Shown here in pieces: positions 35,635-43,220 of a stretch of 44,826 nucleotides of DNA. The notes under the pieces were generated by a model. It was not told where the DNA came from. It saw only the letters and a list, made by a program, of their open reading frames with translations, and did no database searches. Source of the DNA: Lachnospiraceae bacterium. Lineage in GTDB: Bacteria > Bacillota > Clostridia > Lachnospirales > Lachnospiraceae. Positions within the stretch are counted from its first letter, which is position 1. Every line of letters starts with the position of its first letter. The position numbers and the translations under genes were made by a program. Location of the stretch: NCBI GenBank assembly GCA_022774505.1, contig JALFLW010000033.1, positions 1-44,826 on the forward strand, written 5' to 3'.

Positions 35635-36019
35635 AATTATACTCCTTATATACAAAATGAATTTTTTGATTCTTTATGCTCGGAGAACCAGATATTGCAA
35701 TTTCAACTGCGGGACTATCTTTTGTTTTTGTTATCAACCGGTGAACAATTCTAGTACCATCCCCCAGTACCGTCATCATACCCTTTCCGTTTTTCAATGG
35801 TATTTTCTTTCCGCCATTACTTAACCTATTATAAAAATCAACTGATGTGACTTGAGGTGAATCTGTCAATACTATACGACAGTTTTTTCCTTTTTCGCCA
35901 AAATAGCCCGACTTGGTTAACGGATAAATTGTTTTCATAGAGTTTGCGTTATTATCAATAGATGATTGATGATATACTCCATGGGTTGTGCCAAATCCAC
36001 CATGAAATCCTGCTCCCAT
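35627..36019 (-). CDS. Small GFHGG-type protein resembling polymorphic-toxin C-termini
   Basis: 130 residues. It opens with the Gly-rich MGAGFHGGFGTTHG and ends in a compact domain: TSVDFYNRLSNGGKKIPLKNGKGMMTVLGDGTRIVHRLITKTKDSPAVEIAISGSPSIKNQKIHFVYKE. From memory, the DGT-IVHR...SPAVEI...IKNQKIHF pattern recurs at the C-terminal ends of large secreted toxins in Firmicutes; I could not verify this. Its start overlaps the DUF4417 stop (TAATG), and its end overlaps the next start. It has no signal peptide or secretion domain. It could be an intracellular toxin, an effector, or a phage accessory protein. Confidence 0.65.
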   Translation of the reverse strand: MGAGFHGGFGTTHGVYHQSSIDNNANSMKTIYPLTKSGYFGEKGKNCRIVLTDSPQVTSVDFYNRLSNGGKKIPLKNGKGMMTVLGDGTRIVHRLITKTKDSPAVEIAISGSPSIKNQKIHFVYKEYNYD

Positions 36020-36684
36020 TAGGCCCCCACCACCTTTCGGCTTCTCATAAAGTCACTGTCAAATTGTAGCACTTCAATGCCTTTTTCTTGATATGGTGCA
36101 AATATCTTATCCGGGGCAGCTCCGTACACGACAAGTGTGGTTGGTTCTAATTTGTCAACCACATATTCTAATCCATTAGCAAAATATCTACGGTCTGATA
36201 ATAATTTTATGCAACCATGCGATCCAACTGCAATTGTTCCGTGTTTTTGAATTCCCGCACAAGATACCTCATATGTACGTTCATCGCCAAATCTAATATC
36301 TGGAATGACCGATATACCATTTTCCTGCAACCAGTGACCGATTGCACGACTACGATAAATATTCCACTGCTGCATTACAAGTGGCATATCCCGATATACA
36401 CTGAAGTCTGGTGTGATTACACCCTTAAATTTCTTTATAATCGGCAAATATTTATTCGGATTATTCCAAATTCTTTCAAAAGCAACATCATCTTCATAAA
36501 AATGAATCCAAGCATCAAAATTTACACTTCGCATCGCTTTTGAAAACACAACCAATTTCATTGGTTTTTTAATTTCTCTAGCTAAGCAAGGAATTTCCAA
36601 GTTACTGTCATATGTCGCATTTTTAACTAAAAATGCACGAAAAACGTCTTTGCACCCATTTCTGGTGCCATTCATTTTAGACAA
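36019..36684 (-). CDS. DUF4417 domain protein
   Basis: 221 residues, nearly all one DUF4417 domain: FKGVITPDFSVYRDMPLVMQQWNIYRSRAIGHWLQENGISVIPDIRFGDERTYEVSCAGIQKHGTIAVGSHGCIK and the late TTLVVYGAAPDKIFAPYQEKGIEVLQF. The family is frequent on phages and mobile elements and its biochemistry is not established. The frame begins at TTG (36684), which has AGGAGG with an ideal 8-nt spacing; ATG at 36675 would sit too far from it, so I take the TTG start. First gene of a three-gene overlapping set. Confidence 0.85.
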   Translation of the reverse strand: MSKMNGTRNGCKDVFRAFLVKNATYDSNLEIPCLAREIKKPMKLVVFSKAMRSVNFDAWIHFYEDDVAFERIWNNPNKYLPIIKKFKGVITPDFSVYRDMPLVMQQWNIYRSRAIGHWLQENGISVIPDIRFGDERTYEVSCAGIQKHGTIAVGSHGCIKLLSDRRYFANGLEYVVDKLEPTTLVVYGAAPDKIFAPYQEKGIEVLQFDSDFMRSRKVVGA

Positions 36685-36747
36685 TATTACGCCCTCCTAT
36701 CATTAGATCTTATAATTTTTTTATTTTTTAATAAATATCAAAAAAAC

Positions 36748-36776
36748 TTGAATTTCTCATGTGGATGTGGCATAAT
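36748..36776 (+). promoter_or_regulatory. Promoter of the island small RNA
   Basis: TTGAAT, 17-bp spacer, CATAAT on the plus strand, opposite to all island genes. The expected start is near 36783. Confidence 0.6.
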
Positions 36777-36782
36777 ATCTTA

Positions 36783-36865
36783 TAGATTAATAAAAGGATG
36801 CTTACATCCGACATAAGTGTACCTTGTAGATTGTTCCAGCAATTTACAGGGTGCATTTTATTTTT
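36783..36865 (+). ncRNA. Putative ~80-nt small RNA antisense to the island operon
   Basis: Between the promoter and a strong plus-strand terminator lie two hairpins: GGATG-CTTA-CATCC (36796-36809) and a 15-bp stem GTACCTTGTAGATTG / CAATTTACAGGGTGC with loop TTCCAG (36819-36854), followed by ATTTTATTTTTG. All 15 positions pair only in the plus-strand RNA (G-U pairs become C-A mismatches in the minus strand), and the T-tract is on that strand too. Both neighbouring genes are on the minus strand, so this is not their terminator. It may regulate read-through into the DUF4417 gene. Confidence 0.6.
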
Positions 36866-36918
36866 GAGTAAAATACAATCAATATATCACCTACCTTTCA
36901 TTTCATTTTTATCCATAA

Positions 36919-37587
36919 TCATAACCAACTGTTACGTTCTTGTTGACGAATATATTCATCTTCAAAATCGTATGTATTACGAACAGGACAAATTCTATTT
37001 AGAAAATCAGCATATTTTAGAAGAATGATGTCGTCAAATTCTTTTTCAGCTCTCGTACGCCATTCCCAATTTGTTTTTGCCAATGTTTCTATTCTTTTAT
37101 CTGCTGCCTGAGCCGAAACTCCAAAATTAGTTTGTAAGAAAAATCGGTTTATTCTTGCACCTCGGTTTTGACACTCTCTAAGGATTTGTTCAGGCATAAG
37201 CAACTGTGCTGCAAAAAAATTAGTTTCAATTTCATACCTATGGTATGTATCCTCGTCTTTTTTAGAAAAATCGTGACCGTTAATCTCATGTCCTAATTCA
37301 TGCAGTATTGAAAAACGGGTGTGTGTATCCGGCTTTGTTTCATCGTAAAATATAATTTTCTTTCCTTGATAATTCATTATAATAGCCGATTCACTTCCAA
37401 ATGCGGTTATTTCTACACCATATTTTCTGGCCTTTTTAAAAGACCGACATACAATCGATGTCTGCTCCTTTACTAAATCCTTCGGCAAAAAGGGAAATGT
37501 TTGAATTGCCGATGATTTAACTAATATTTCGTTAGCTTTTGAATATGCTCTTGAAAAATCAGGTTTTTTATTATTCGACAATCTCAT
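36919..37587 (-). CDS. ImmA/IrrE family metallo-endopeptidase
   Basis: 222 residues. Zinc protease of phage and ICE regulation that cleaves the partner repressor. FSILHELGHEINGHD holds the HExxH motif and ETNFFAAQLLMPEQIL the family's third-ligand helix. ATG at 37587 overlaps the repressor stop as TGATG, with GAAGAGGAG just upstream; an in-frame GTG at 37590 is less well placed. The repressor-protease pair matches ImmR-ImmA of ICEBs1, where it responds to DNA damage or cell-cell signals. The C-terminal 50 residues (after RIETLAKTNWEWRTR) are variable and may sense the inducer. Confidence 0.92.
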   Translation of the reverse strand: MRLSNNKKPDFSRAYSKANEILVKSSAIQTFPFLPKDLVKEQTSIVCRSFKKARKYGVEITAFGSESAIIMNYQGKKIIFYDETKPDTHTRFSILHELGHEINGHDFSKKDEDTYHRYEIETNFFAAQLLMPEQILRECQNRGARINRFFLQTNFGVSAQAADKRIETLAKTNWEWRTRAEKEFDDIILLKYADFLNRICPVRNTYDFEDEYIRQQERNSWL

Positions 37588-37925
37588 CACTCCTCTTCAT
37601 CATCAAAAATATCATCAAATGCTGCTTTTAATATATTCTCGGCTTTTTTTAGCTGCTCTGAATCCAACTTGCCAAGATTGCGTTGTAAATATTGCAATTC
37701 TCCATGTGGTACTTCTGAAATAGATTCAGATGTACCAAGCAAATAGTCTGTGGTAGTTTCCAAGGCTTTAGCTATTCTAGTCAATACATCACTGCGAGGT
37801 GTCCTATGTCCCTTTACATAGTAAGACATCGCAGATTCAGTAACTCCAGCTTTTTGTGCCAACTCTTTTTGGTTAATTCCATTTTGCTCCATTAATGCAA
37901 TAAGTCTTTCACTAAAAATTGACAT
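37587..37925 (-). CDS. Cro/CI-type helix-turn-helix repressor
   Basis: 112 residues. The HTH (residues 17-60: NQKELAQKAGVTESAMSYYVKGHRTPRSDVLTRIAKALETTTDYLLG) is typical of phage repressors; the C-terminal part (PHGELQYLQRNLGKLDSEQLKKAENILKAAFDDIFDDEEE) is helical and acidic and is the likely target of the ImmA protease encoded by the overlapping next gene. A strong promoter with an operator-like inverted repeat lies upstream, suggesting self-repression. Confidence 0.93.
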   Translation of the reverse strand: MSIFSERLIALMEQNGINQKELAQKAGVTESAMSYYVKGHRTPRSDVLTRIAKALETTTDYLLGTSESISEVPHGELQYLQRNLGKLDSEQLKKAENILKAAFDDIFDDEEE

Positions 37926-37959
37926 ACCATCAACCTGCCTTTCATATTCTCATTTCCCT

Positions 37960-37987
37960 ATTATACATAAAATTATAACTTTGTCAA
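37960..37987 (-). promoter_or_regulatory. Promoter of the island repressor
   Basis: Consensus TTGACA, 16-bp spacer, consensus TATAAT on the minus strand, 35 bp before the start codon. Confidence 0.8.
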
Positions 37988-37994
37988 GTCATAA
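37973..37994. promoter_or_regulatory. Operator-like inverted repeat over the repressor promoter
   Basis: TTATAAC and GTCATAA form an interrupted inverted repeat (one mismatch, 8-bp spacing) over the -35 box, a natural site for self-repression. Confidence 0.45.
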
Positions 37995-38206
37995 CACGCT
38001 ATATATTGCGTTTTTGTAATTTCATTACACAATTTAATGTGTTTATGTCATTATATTTCAACGCAGTTATAATTACAATCAAAAAATTTTCAAGATAAAT
38101 ATCAAAACATCTACCTAGTCTAAATTTTCATAGTATGATACTCTAAAAACATAAAAATTAATACCTTCTTAGAATTGGCTAAATTTTTGTATTAAAACCG
38201 ACAGAA
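37995..38206. other. AT-rich non-coding end of the island
   Basis: No gene or clear ribosome site on either strand. A near-palindrome ACACAATTTAATGTGT lies at about 38027-38042, and several A/T runs. This could hold a recombination or replication site, but nothing specific is recognised. Confidence 0.5.
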
Positions 38207-38253
38207 AATCAAAAATCGCTTAAACCTTACGGTCTAAGCGATTTTTGATTTCC
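38207..38253 (-). repeat. 47-bp direct repeat, right (bidirectional terminator of carB)
   Basis: Identical to 34965-35011, including the 16-bp hairpin arms. It lies 40 bp after the carB stop and functions as its terminator. Marks the right edge of the island. Confidence 0.93.
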
Positions 38254-38292
38254 CATGTCTTTAAAATATGAAATTTTCTGACTTTGCAGCTT

Positions 38293-41200
38293 TTATTTTG
38301 CATATGAACCACTCTTAGAGATCGTTGCCACATCCACAATAGAGAGATGTGTCTTGTCAGAATTCTCCAGACTGGTCAAAAGTGCATTGGCTGTGTCCAA
38401 TGACGTCAGGACATTAACTCCCGTCTCAATAGCAGTACGACGGATCAGGAAACCGTCCTTGAGCTTGTCACCATGTGTCGGCGTGTCGATAACAAGATCG
38501 ATCTGATGCTCCAGAAGCAGATCCATAAGGGTCGGTGCCTCCTCATTAATACGGTTTACCGGAATTGCCAGCACACCGTTTTCATTTAATACACGCGCCG
38601 TATTTCTTGTCGCAAAAATCTCATAACCAAGCTTCTTGAAACGTTTTGCCACACCAACAGCTTCTAATTTATCGGAATCCTTTACGGAAATGATCATTTT
38701 CTTATGCTTTGGAAGATTTACTCCTGCTCCCAGAAATGCCTTATAAAGTGCTTCATCAAAGGTCTTTGCGATACCAAGACACTCTCCGGTAGACTTCATT
38801 TCAGGTCCGAGCGAAATCTCCGCACCGCGAAGCTTCTCAAATGAGAATACCGGCATCTTGATCGCCAGATATCCTGCCTCCGGTGCCAGTCCGGGTTCAA
38901 AGCCAAGATCACGTATCTTTGCACCAAGGATAACGCGGGATGCCAGATCAACGATAGGAATACCCGTCACCTTGCTGATATATGGTACTGTACGGCTGGA
39001 ACGAGGATTTACTTCGATAACATATACCTCATCCTGATATACAATAAACTGAATATTGATCAAACCGATAACATGAAGAGATCTTGCAAGCTTGCCTGTA
39101 TAATCTACCAGCACACGCTTGATCTTATCAGAAATCGTCTGTGCCGGATAAACGGATATACTATCACCGGAGTGGATACCAGCCCTCTCAATATGCTCCA
39201 TAATACCCGGAATGAGAATATCTTCTCCGTCACATACAGCATCAACTTCTATTTCTTTACCCATCAGATATTTATCGATCAGTATCGGATGATCCTGATG
39301 ATAACGGTTGATCACGGCCATAAATTCTACGATATCCTGATCGCGAACGGCAATCTGCATACCCTGTCCACCCAATACATAGGACGGACGGATCAATACA
39401 GGATAACCAAGCTCATTGGCAACCTTTAATGCTTCCTCTGTCGTAAATACGGTATCTCCTTTTGCTCTTGGGATACAGCACTCCTCCAGAATCTCATCAA
39501 ACAATTCACGATCCTCTGCTGCATCTACATTTTCTGCACTTGTTCCCAGGATCTTGACACCCATTTTGATCAGGGATTCTGTCAGATTGATAGCCGTCTG
39601 ACCACCAAACTGTACAACAGCACCATCCGGTTTCTCCAACCGGACAATATTCTCCACATCTTCCGGTGTCAACGGTTCAAAGTAGAGCTTATCAGCGATA
39701 TCAAAATCCGTACTTACTGTTTCCGGATTATTGTTTACGATAATGGTCTCATACCCCTCCTGTTTCAATGCCCATACACTATGAACCGAACAGTAGTCAA
39801 ACTCAATACCCTGTCCGATACGGATCGGGCCGGAACCAAGTACCATGATCTTTTTGCGGTCTGTCGTTTCCTCGACCTCATTGCTTCCATCAAAGCATCC
39901 ATAATAATACGGTGTCTCTGAAGCAAACTCCGCTGCACAGGTATCAACCATCTTAAACGCTGCCGTAATGCCATATTCATAACGAAGCTGTTTTATTTCT
40001 TCCTCTGTCTTTCCGGTCCAGCGGGCAATTACATTATCCGGGAATTCCATTCGCTTAGCTTCTTTCATCAGCTCTTTATCTATATTGCCCTTACATGCCT
40101 TGAGCTTTTGTTCCATCTCCACGAGGATTGCGATCTTGTCAATAAACCACTCATCAATCTTGGTCACCTCATGAATCTTTTCATAAGATGCAATACCACG
40201 ACGAAGGATCTCTGCGATCAGATAGATACGGCGGTCATCAACAACATCCAGCTTCTCCAGTACATCTTCGTCTGACATGCCATCATATTCCCCGGTCTCC
40301 AGACAATCCACATGCTGTGCCAGCGAACGGATCGCTTTCATCAGACCGCCCTCGAAATTAGTACAGATACTCATAACCTCACCGGTTGCTTTCATCTGTG
40401 TAGTCAGAGTACGCTTTGCATTTATAAATTTATCAAATGGAAGTCTTGGGATCTTGACAACGCAGTAATCCAGAGCAGGCTCGAAGCTGGCATATGTCTT
40501 TCCGGTAACTGCATTCGGAATCTCATCCAGCGTATATCCCAGTGCGATCTTTGCTGCCACCTTAGCGATTGGATATCCCGTTGCTTTGGAGGCAAGTGCG
40601 GAAGAACGGCTCACACGCGGATTCACCTCTATAACACAGTATTCAAATGAAGTCGGATGAAGGGCAAACTGCACATTACATCCACCTGTCACGCCAAGTT
40701 CACTGATAATCTTTAATGCAGAAGAACGAAGCATCTGATACTCTTTATCAGACAAGGTCTGGGATGGTGCCACGACAATACTGTCACCGGTATGAACACC
40801 AACCGGATCCAGATTTTCCATATTACATACGGTAATACAGTTGCCATTGCTGTCACGCATTACCTCATACTCAATCTCTTTCCATCCGGCAATACAACGC
40901 TCTACAAGTACCTGACCGACACGTGAAAGACGAAGACCATTCGAGAGGATCTCCTCCAGCTCCTCCTGGTCATGTGCAATTCCACCACCGGAACCACCTA
41001 AAGTATATGCAGGTCGTAATACAACCGGATAACCAATCTTATCCGCAAATGCCACACCATCCTCAATATTTTCTACCAACTCAGAAGGTGCACATGGTTC
41101 ACCGATCCGCTCCATCAGATCCTTAAATTCCTGACGACCCTCCGCATTTCTGATCGTCTCCGCTGTCGTTCCCAAAAGCTTAACATTATGGCTGTCCAAG

Positions 41201-41520
41201 AAACCGGACTCTGCAAGTTCCATGCCCAGATTCAGACCGGCCTGTCCACCCATATTAGGAAGAAGACTATCCGGCTTTTCAACTTCAATAATATGCTGAA
41301 GCACACCAACTGTCAAAGGCTCAATATACACCTTATCCGCAATATCTTTATCTGTCATGATCGTGGCAGGATTTGAATTGACAAGGATAACCTCCATTCC
41401 CTCTTCCTTCAGAGAACGGCATGCCTGTGTTCCTGCATAGTCAAACTCGGCCGCCTGACCGATTACGATCGGGCCGGAACCAATTACTAAGACACGTTTA
41501 ATTCCCTCTAATTTTGGCAT
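38293..41520 (-). CDS. carB: Carbamoyl-phosphate synthase large chain
   Basis: 1075 residues, full length. Two homologous ATP-grasp halves, each opening with a GSGPIxIGQ(A/G)xEFDY motif (residues ~15-30 and ~560-575), an oligomerisation region between, and a C-terminal allosteric MGS-like domain (about 940-1075). It makes carbamoyl phosphate from bicarbonate, ATP and ammonia passed from CarA, for pyrimidines and arginine. The ATG overlaps the carA stop (TAATG). Last gene of glnA-ANTAR-carA-carB. Confidence 0.98.
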   Translation of the reverse strand: MPKLEGIKRVLVIGSGPIVIGQAAEFDYAGTQACRSLKEEGMEVILVNSNPATIMTDKDIADKVYIEPLTVGVLQHIIEVEKPDSLLPNMGGQAGLNLGMELAESGFLDSHNVKLLGTTAETIRNAEGRQEFKDLMERIGEPCAPSELVENIEDGVAFADKIGYPVVLRPAYTLGGSGGGIAHDQEELEEILSNGLRLSRVGQVLVERCIAGWKEIEYEVMRDSNGNCITVCNMENLDPVGVHTGDSIVVAPSQTLSDKEYQMLRSSALKIISELGVTGGCNVQFALHPTSFEYCVIEVNPRVSRSSALASKATGYPIAKVAAKIALGYTLDEIPNAVTGKTYASFEPALDYCVVKIPRLPFDKFINAKRTLTTQMKATGEVMSICTNFEGGLMKAIRSLAQHVDCLETGEYDGMSDEDVLEKLDVVDDRRIYLIAEILRRGIASYEKIHEVTKIDEWFIDKIAILVEMEQKLKACKGNIDKELMKEAKRMEFPDNVIARWTGKTEEEIKQLRYEYGITAAFKMVDTCAAEFASETPYYYGCFDGSNEVEETTDRKKIMVLGSGPIRIGQGIEFDYCSVHSVWALKQEGYETIIVNNNPETVSTDFDIADKLYFEPLTPEDVENIVRLEKPDGAVVQFGGQTAINLTESLIKMGVKILGTSAENVDAAEDRELFDEILEECCIPRAKGDTVFTTEEALKVANELGYPVLIRPSYVLGGQGMQIAVRDQDIVEFMAVINRYHQDHPILIDKYLMGKEIEVDAVCDGEDILIPGIMEHIERAGIHSGDSISVYPAQTISDKIKRVLVDYTGKLARSLHVIGLINIQFIVYQDEVYVIEVNPRSSRTVPYISKVTGIPIVDLASRVILGAKIRDLGFEPGLAPEAGYLAIKMPVFSFEKLRGAEISLGPEMKSTGECLGIAKTFDEALYKAFLGAGVNLPKHKKMIISVKDSDKLEAVGVAKRFKKLGYEIFATRNTARVLNENGVLAIPVNRINEEAPTLMDLLLEHQIDLVIDTPTHGDKLKDGFLIRRTAIETGVNVLTSLDTANALLTSLENSDKTHLSIVDVATISKSGSYAK

Positions 41521-42620
41521 TACTGATTACCTCCCATCATCTTAATAAACTCTTCAAATAATACTTCCGAATCCTTTGGACCTGCATTTGCTTCCGGATG
41601 GAACTGTACCGTCTTAACCGGTTTTCCAATATATTCCAGTCCCTCGATTGTCTTGTCATTCACATTTATAAACCAAGGCTTTGCCTTTGAATCATCCAGA
41701 GATTCCCCATCTACCACATATCCATGGTTCTGTGAAGAAATATAAACTCTTCTGGTATGCAGATCCATAACCGGATGATTGGCTCCGCGATGACCGTACT
41801 TCATCTTATATGTTTTAAATCCATGTGCCAGTGCCATCAGCTGATGTCCCAGACATATCGCAAAGATCGGAATGCCTGACTCTGCCAGTTTCCTGATCTG
41901 CTCAATGATATCAATACATTCCGCCGGATCTCCCGGTCCGTTTGTGATCATAATACCATCCGGCTTTGCAGCGATCACCTCATCCGCCTCAAAATCACAT
42001 GGATATACATCTACCTCGCATCCCCGGTTTAACAGACAGCGGATAATATTATTCTTCGTTCCGACATCTATCACAGCCACTTTATACTTTGCATCCGTCT
42101 TCTCAGATCCAAGATCACCCGGTTTAAAGGACTCCTTCTGGCTGCGTGAAACTTTTTTCACCACGCCTGTTACCGTATACTCCTTTAACTTCGGAAGGAT
42201 CTCATCCAGATCATAATCCCCTCTCGTAGTGATCATTCCGTTCATTGTTCCCTTTTCACGGAGGATCTTTGTCAACGCTCTGGTATCAATACCATAGATT
42301 CCCGGGATATCCTGATCCTCCAGAAATTTCTGCAATGTATCCTCACATCGGAAATTACTTGGCATACGGGAAATTTCTCTGGTGATAAAACCGTCCGGCC
42401 ACCCCTTTCGTGACTCCATATCTGCATAGGCAATACCATAATTACCGATCAACGGATATGTCATTGTCACTGCCTGTCCCGCATAACTTGGGTCAGTCAG
42501 AACCTCCAGATAACCTGTCATTGATGTATTAAATACGATCTCGCTGATCACTTCCCTACGGGAGCCAACACTCTTGCCCTCAAATACTGTTCCATCCTCT
42601 AAAATAAGAAACGCTTTCAT
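41520..42620 (-). CDS. carA: Carbamoyl-phosphate synthase small chain
   Basis: 366 residues. N-terminal CPSase domain (FLILEDGTVFEGKSVG, VFNTSMTGYLEVLTDPSYAGQ) and a C-terminal class I glutaminase domain with the nucleophile Cys in FAICLGHQLMALAHG (near 255) and the His-Glu pair in VQFHPEANAGP. It releases ammonia from glutamine for CarB. The ATG directly abuts the stop of the ANTAR gene (TAGATG), so it is translationally coupled to a regulator, an unusual neighbour. Confidence 0.97.
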   Translation of the reverse strand: MKAFLILEDGTVFEGKSVGSRREVISEIVFNTSMTGYLEVLTDPSYAGQAVTMTYPLIGNYGIAYADMESRKGWPDGFITREISRMPSNFRCEDTLQKFLEDQDIPGIYGIDTRALTKILREKGTMNGMITTRGDYDLDEILPKLKEYTVTGVVKKVSRSQKESFKPGDLGSEKTDAKYKVAVIDVGTKNNIIRCLLNRGCEVDVYPCDFEADEVIAAKPDGIMITNGPGDPAECIDIIEQIRKLAESGIPIFAICLGHQLMALAHGFKTYKMKYGHRGANHPVMDLHTRRVYISSQNHGYVVDGESLDDSKAKPWFINVNDKTIEGLEYIGKPVKTVQFHPEANAGPKDSEVLFEEFIKMMGGNQ

Positions 42621-43181
42621 CTAAATTTCCCATTCCTTTCCATTTAGTTCTAGTATCATTTCAGCAGTTTCAACTAAATTTGTCGCACTGTCCATGCTTA
42701 TTTTCTGTATATATCTATGTGCTTCTTCCTCTGTCATCTGGTTCCTCTCCATTAACAGTTCTTTCGCTTTTCGGATTGTTCTTTTCTCACCTTCTGATCG
42801 TACTTTTGGCTTGTTTTTCTGCTTTTTCTTCCACCTTCGGTACTGCACCATCATCATTTCCAGGGTGTTTAACAGATCCTGTACCTTAAGAGGCATCGGA
42901 AGCGATACAACCTCACTGATATCACTGTCCTCCAGTTTTGCCGGAGATGCCATCAAAAGCATTTGAAAACCTCTCGGCAGATAATCCATAATTTCTGAAA
43001 AGTGCATATCGCTAAATCGATATCCACATATCACCACACCACCATCCAGCTGATTTACGGCATTGACGATCTGTGCTCCATTGTCACATACCAGACTGAC
43101 ATCATACCCGTTTCGAAGCAGAAGTTTTTTTAGATTTTTTGCATCATCCAGCTTGGGAAATGCAATAATGATATCTGCCAT
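42621..43181 (-). CDS. ANTAR-domain RNA-binding antitermination regulator with pseudo-receiver
   Basis: 186 residues. Residues 1-115 have a response-regulator fold but lack the phospho-acceptor: the usual Asp strand reads GGVVICGYRFSDM and the N-terminal acidic pair is missing (IIIAFPKLDDAK). A basic linker (WKKKQKNKPKVRSEGEKR) leads to the ANTAR domain (135-186; TIRKAKELLMERNQMTEEEAHRYIQKISMDSATNLVETAEMIL). ANTAR proteins bind paired hexaloop hairpins to prevent termination. It lies between glnA and carA, so nitrogen status is the likely input; without a phosphorylatable Asp it may be controlled by protein or ligand binding. Confidence 0.9.
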   Translation of the reverse strand: MADIIIAFPKLDDAKNLKKLLLRNGYDVSLVCDNGAQIVNAVNQLDGGVVICGYRFSDMHFSEIMDYLPRGFQMLLMASPAKLEDSDISEVVSLPMPLKVQDLLNTLEMMMVQYRRWKKKQKNKPKVRSEGEKRTIRKAKELLMERNQMTEEEAHRYIQKISMDSATNLVETAEMILELNGKEWEI

Positions 43182-43220
43182 AAAAACCTCCCGTATATCG
43201 GTTACTTATCAGCGGTGTTC

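Larger units (their letters stand above)
35012..38206. mobile_element. AT-rich genomic island between duplicated terminators
   Basis: A 3,195-bp segment bounded by perfect 47-bp direct repeats. It carries a phage-type repressor and ImmA protease, three tightly overlapping accessory genes and a putative antisense-strand RNA. Base composition is visibly richer in A/T than the flanking arcC and carB. No integrase, transposase or relaxase is encoded. Removing the segment plus one repeat would restore convergent arcC and carB sharing one terminator, which I take as the ancestral state. Confidence 0.75.

Noticed and set aside
36798..37028. 76-residue plus-strand frame starting in the island small RNA
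   Set aside because: Its ATG sits 1 nt after AAAAGG, the frame crosses the strong terminator and then runs antisense to immA; no protein-like features.
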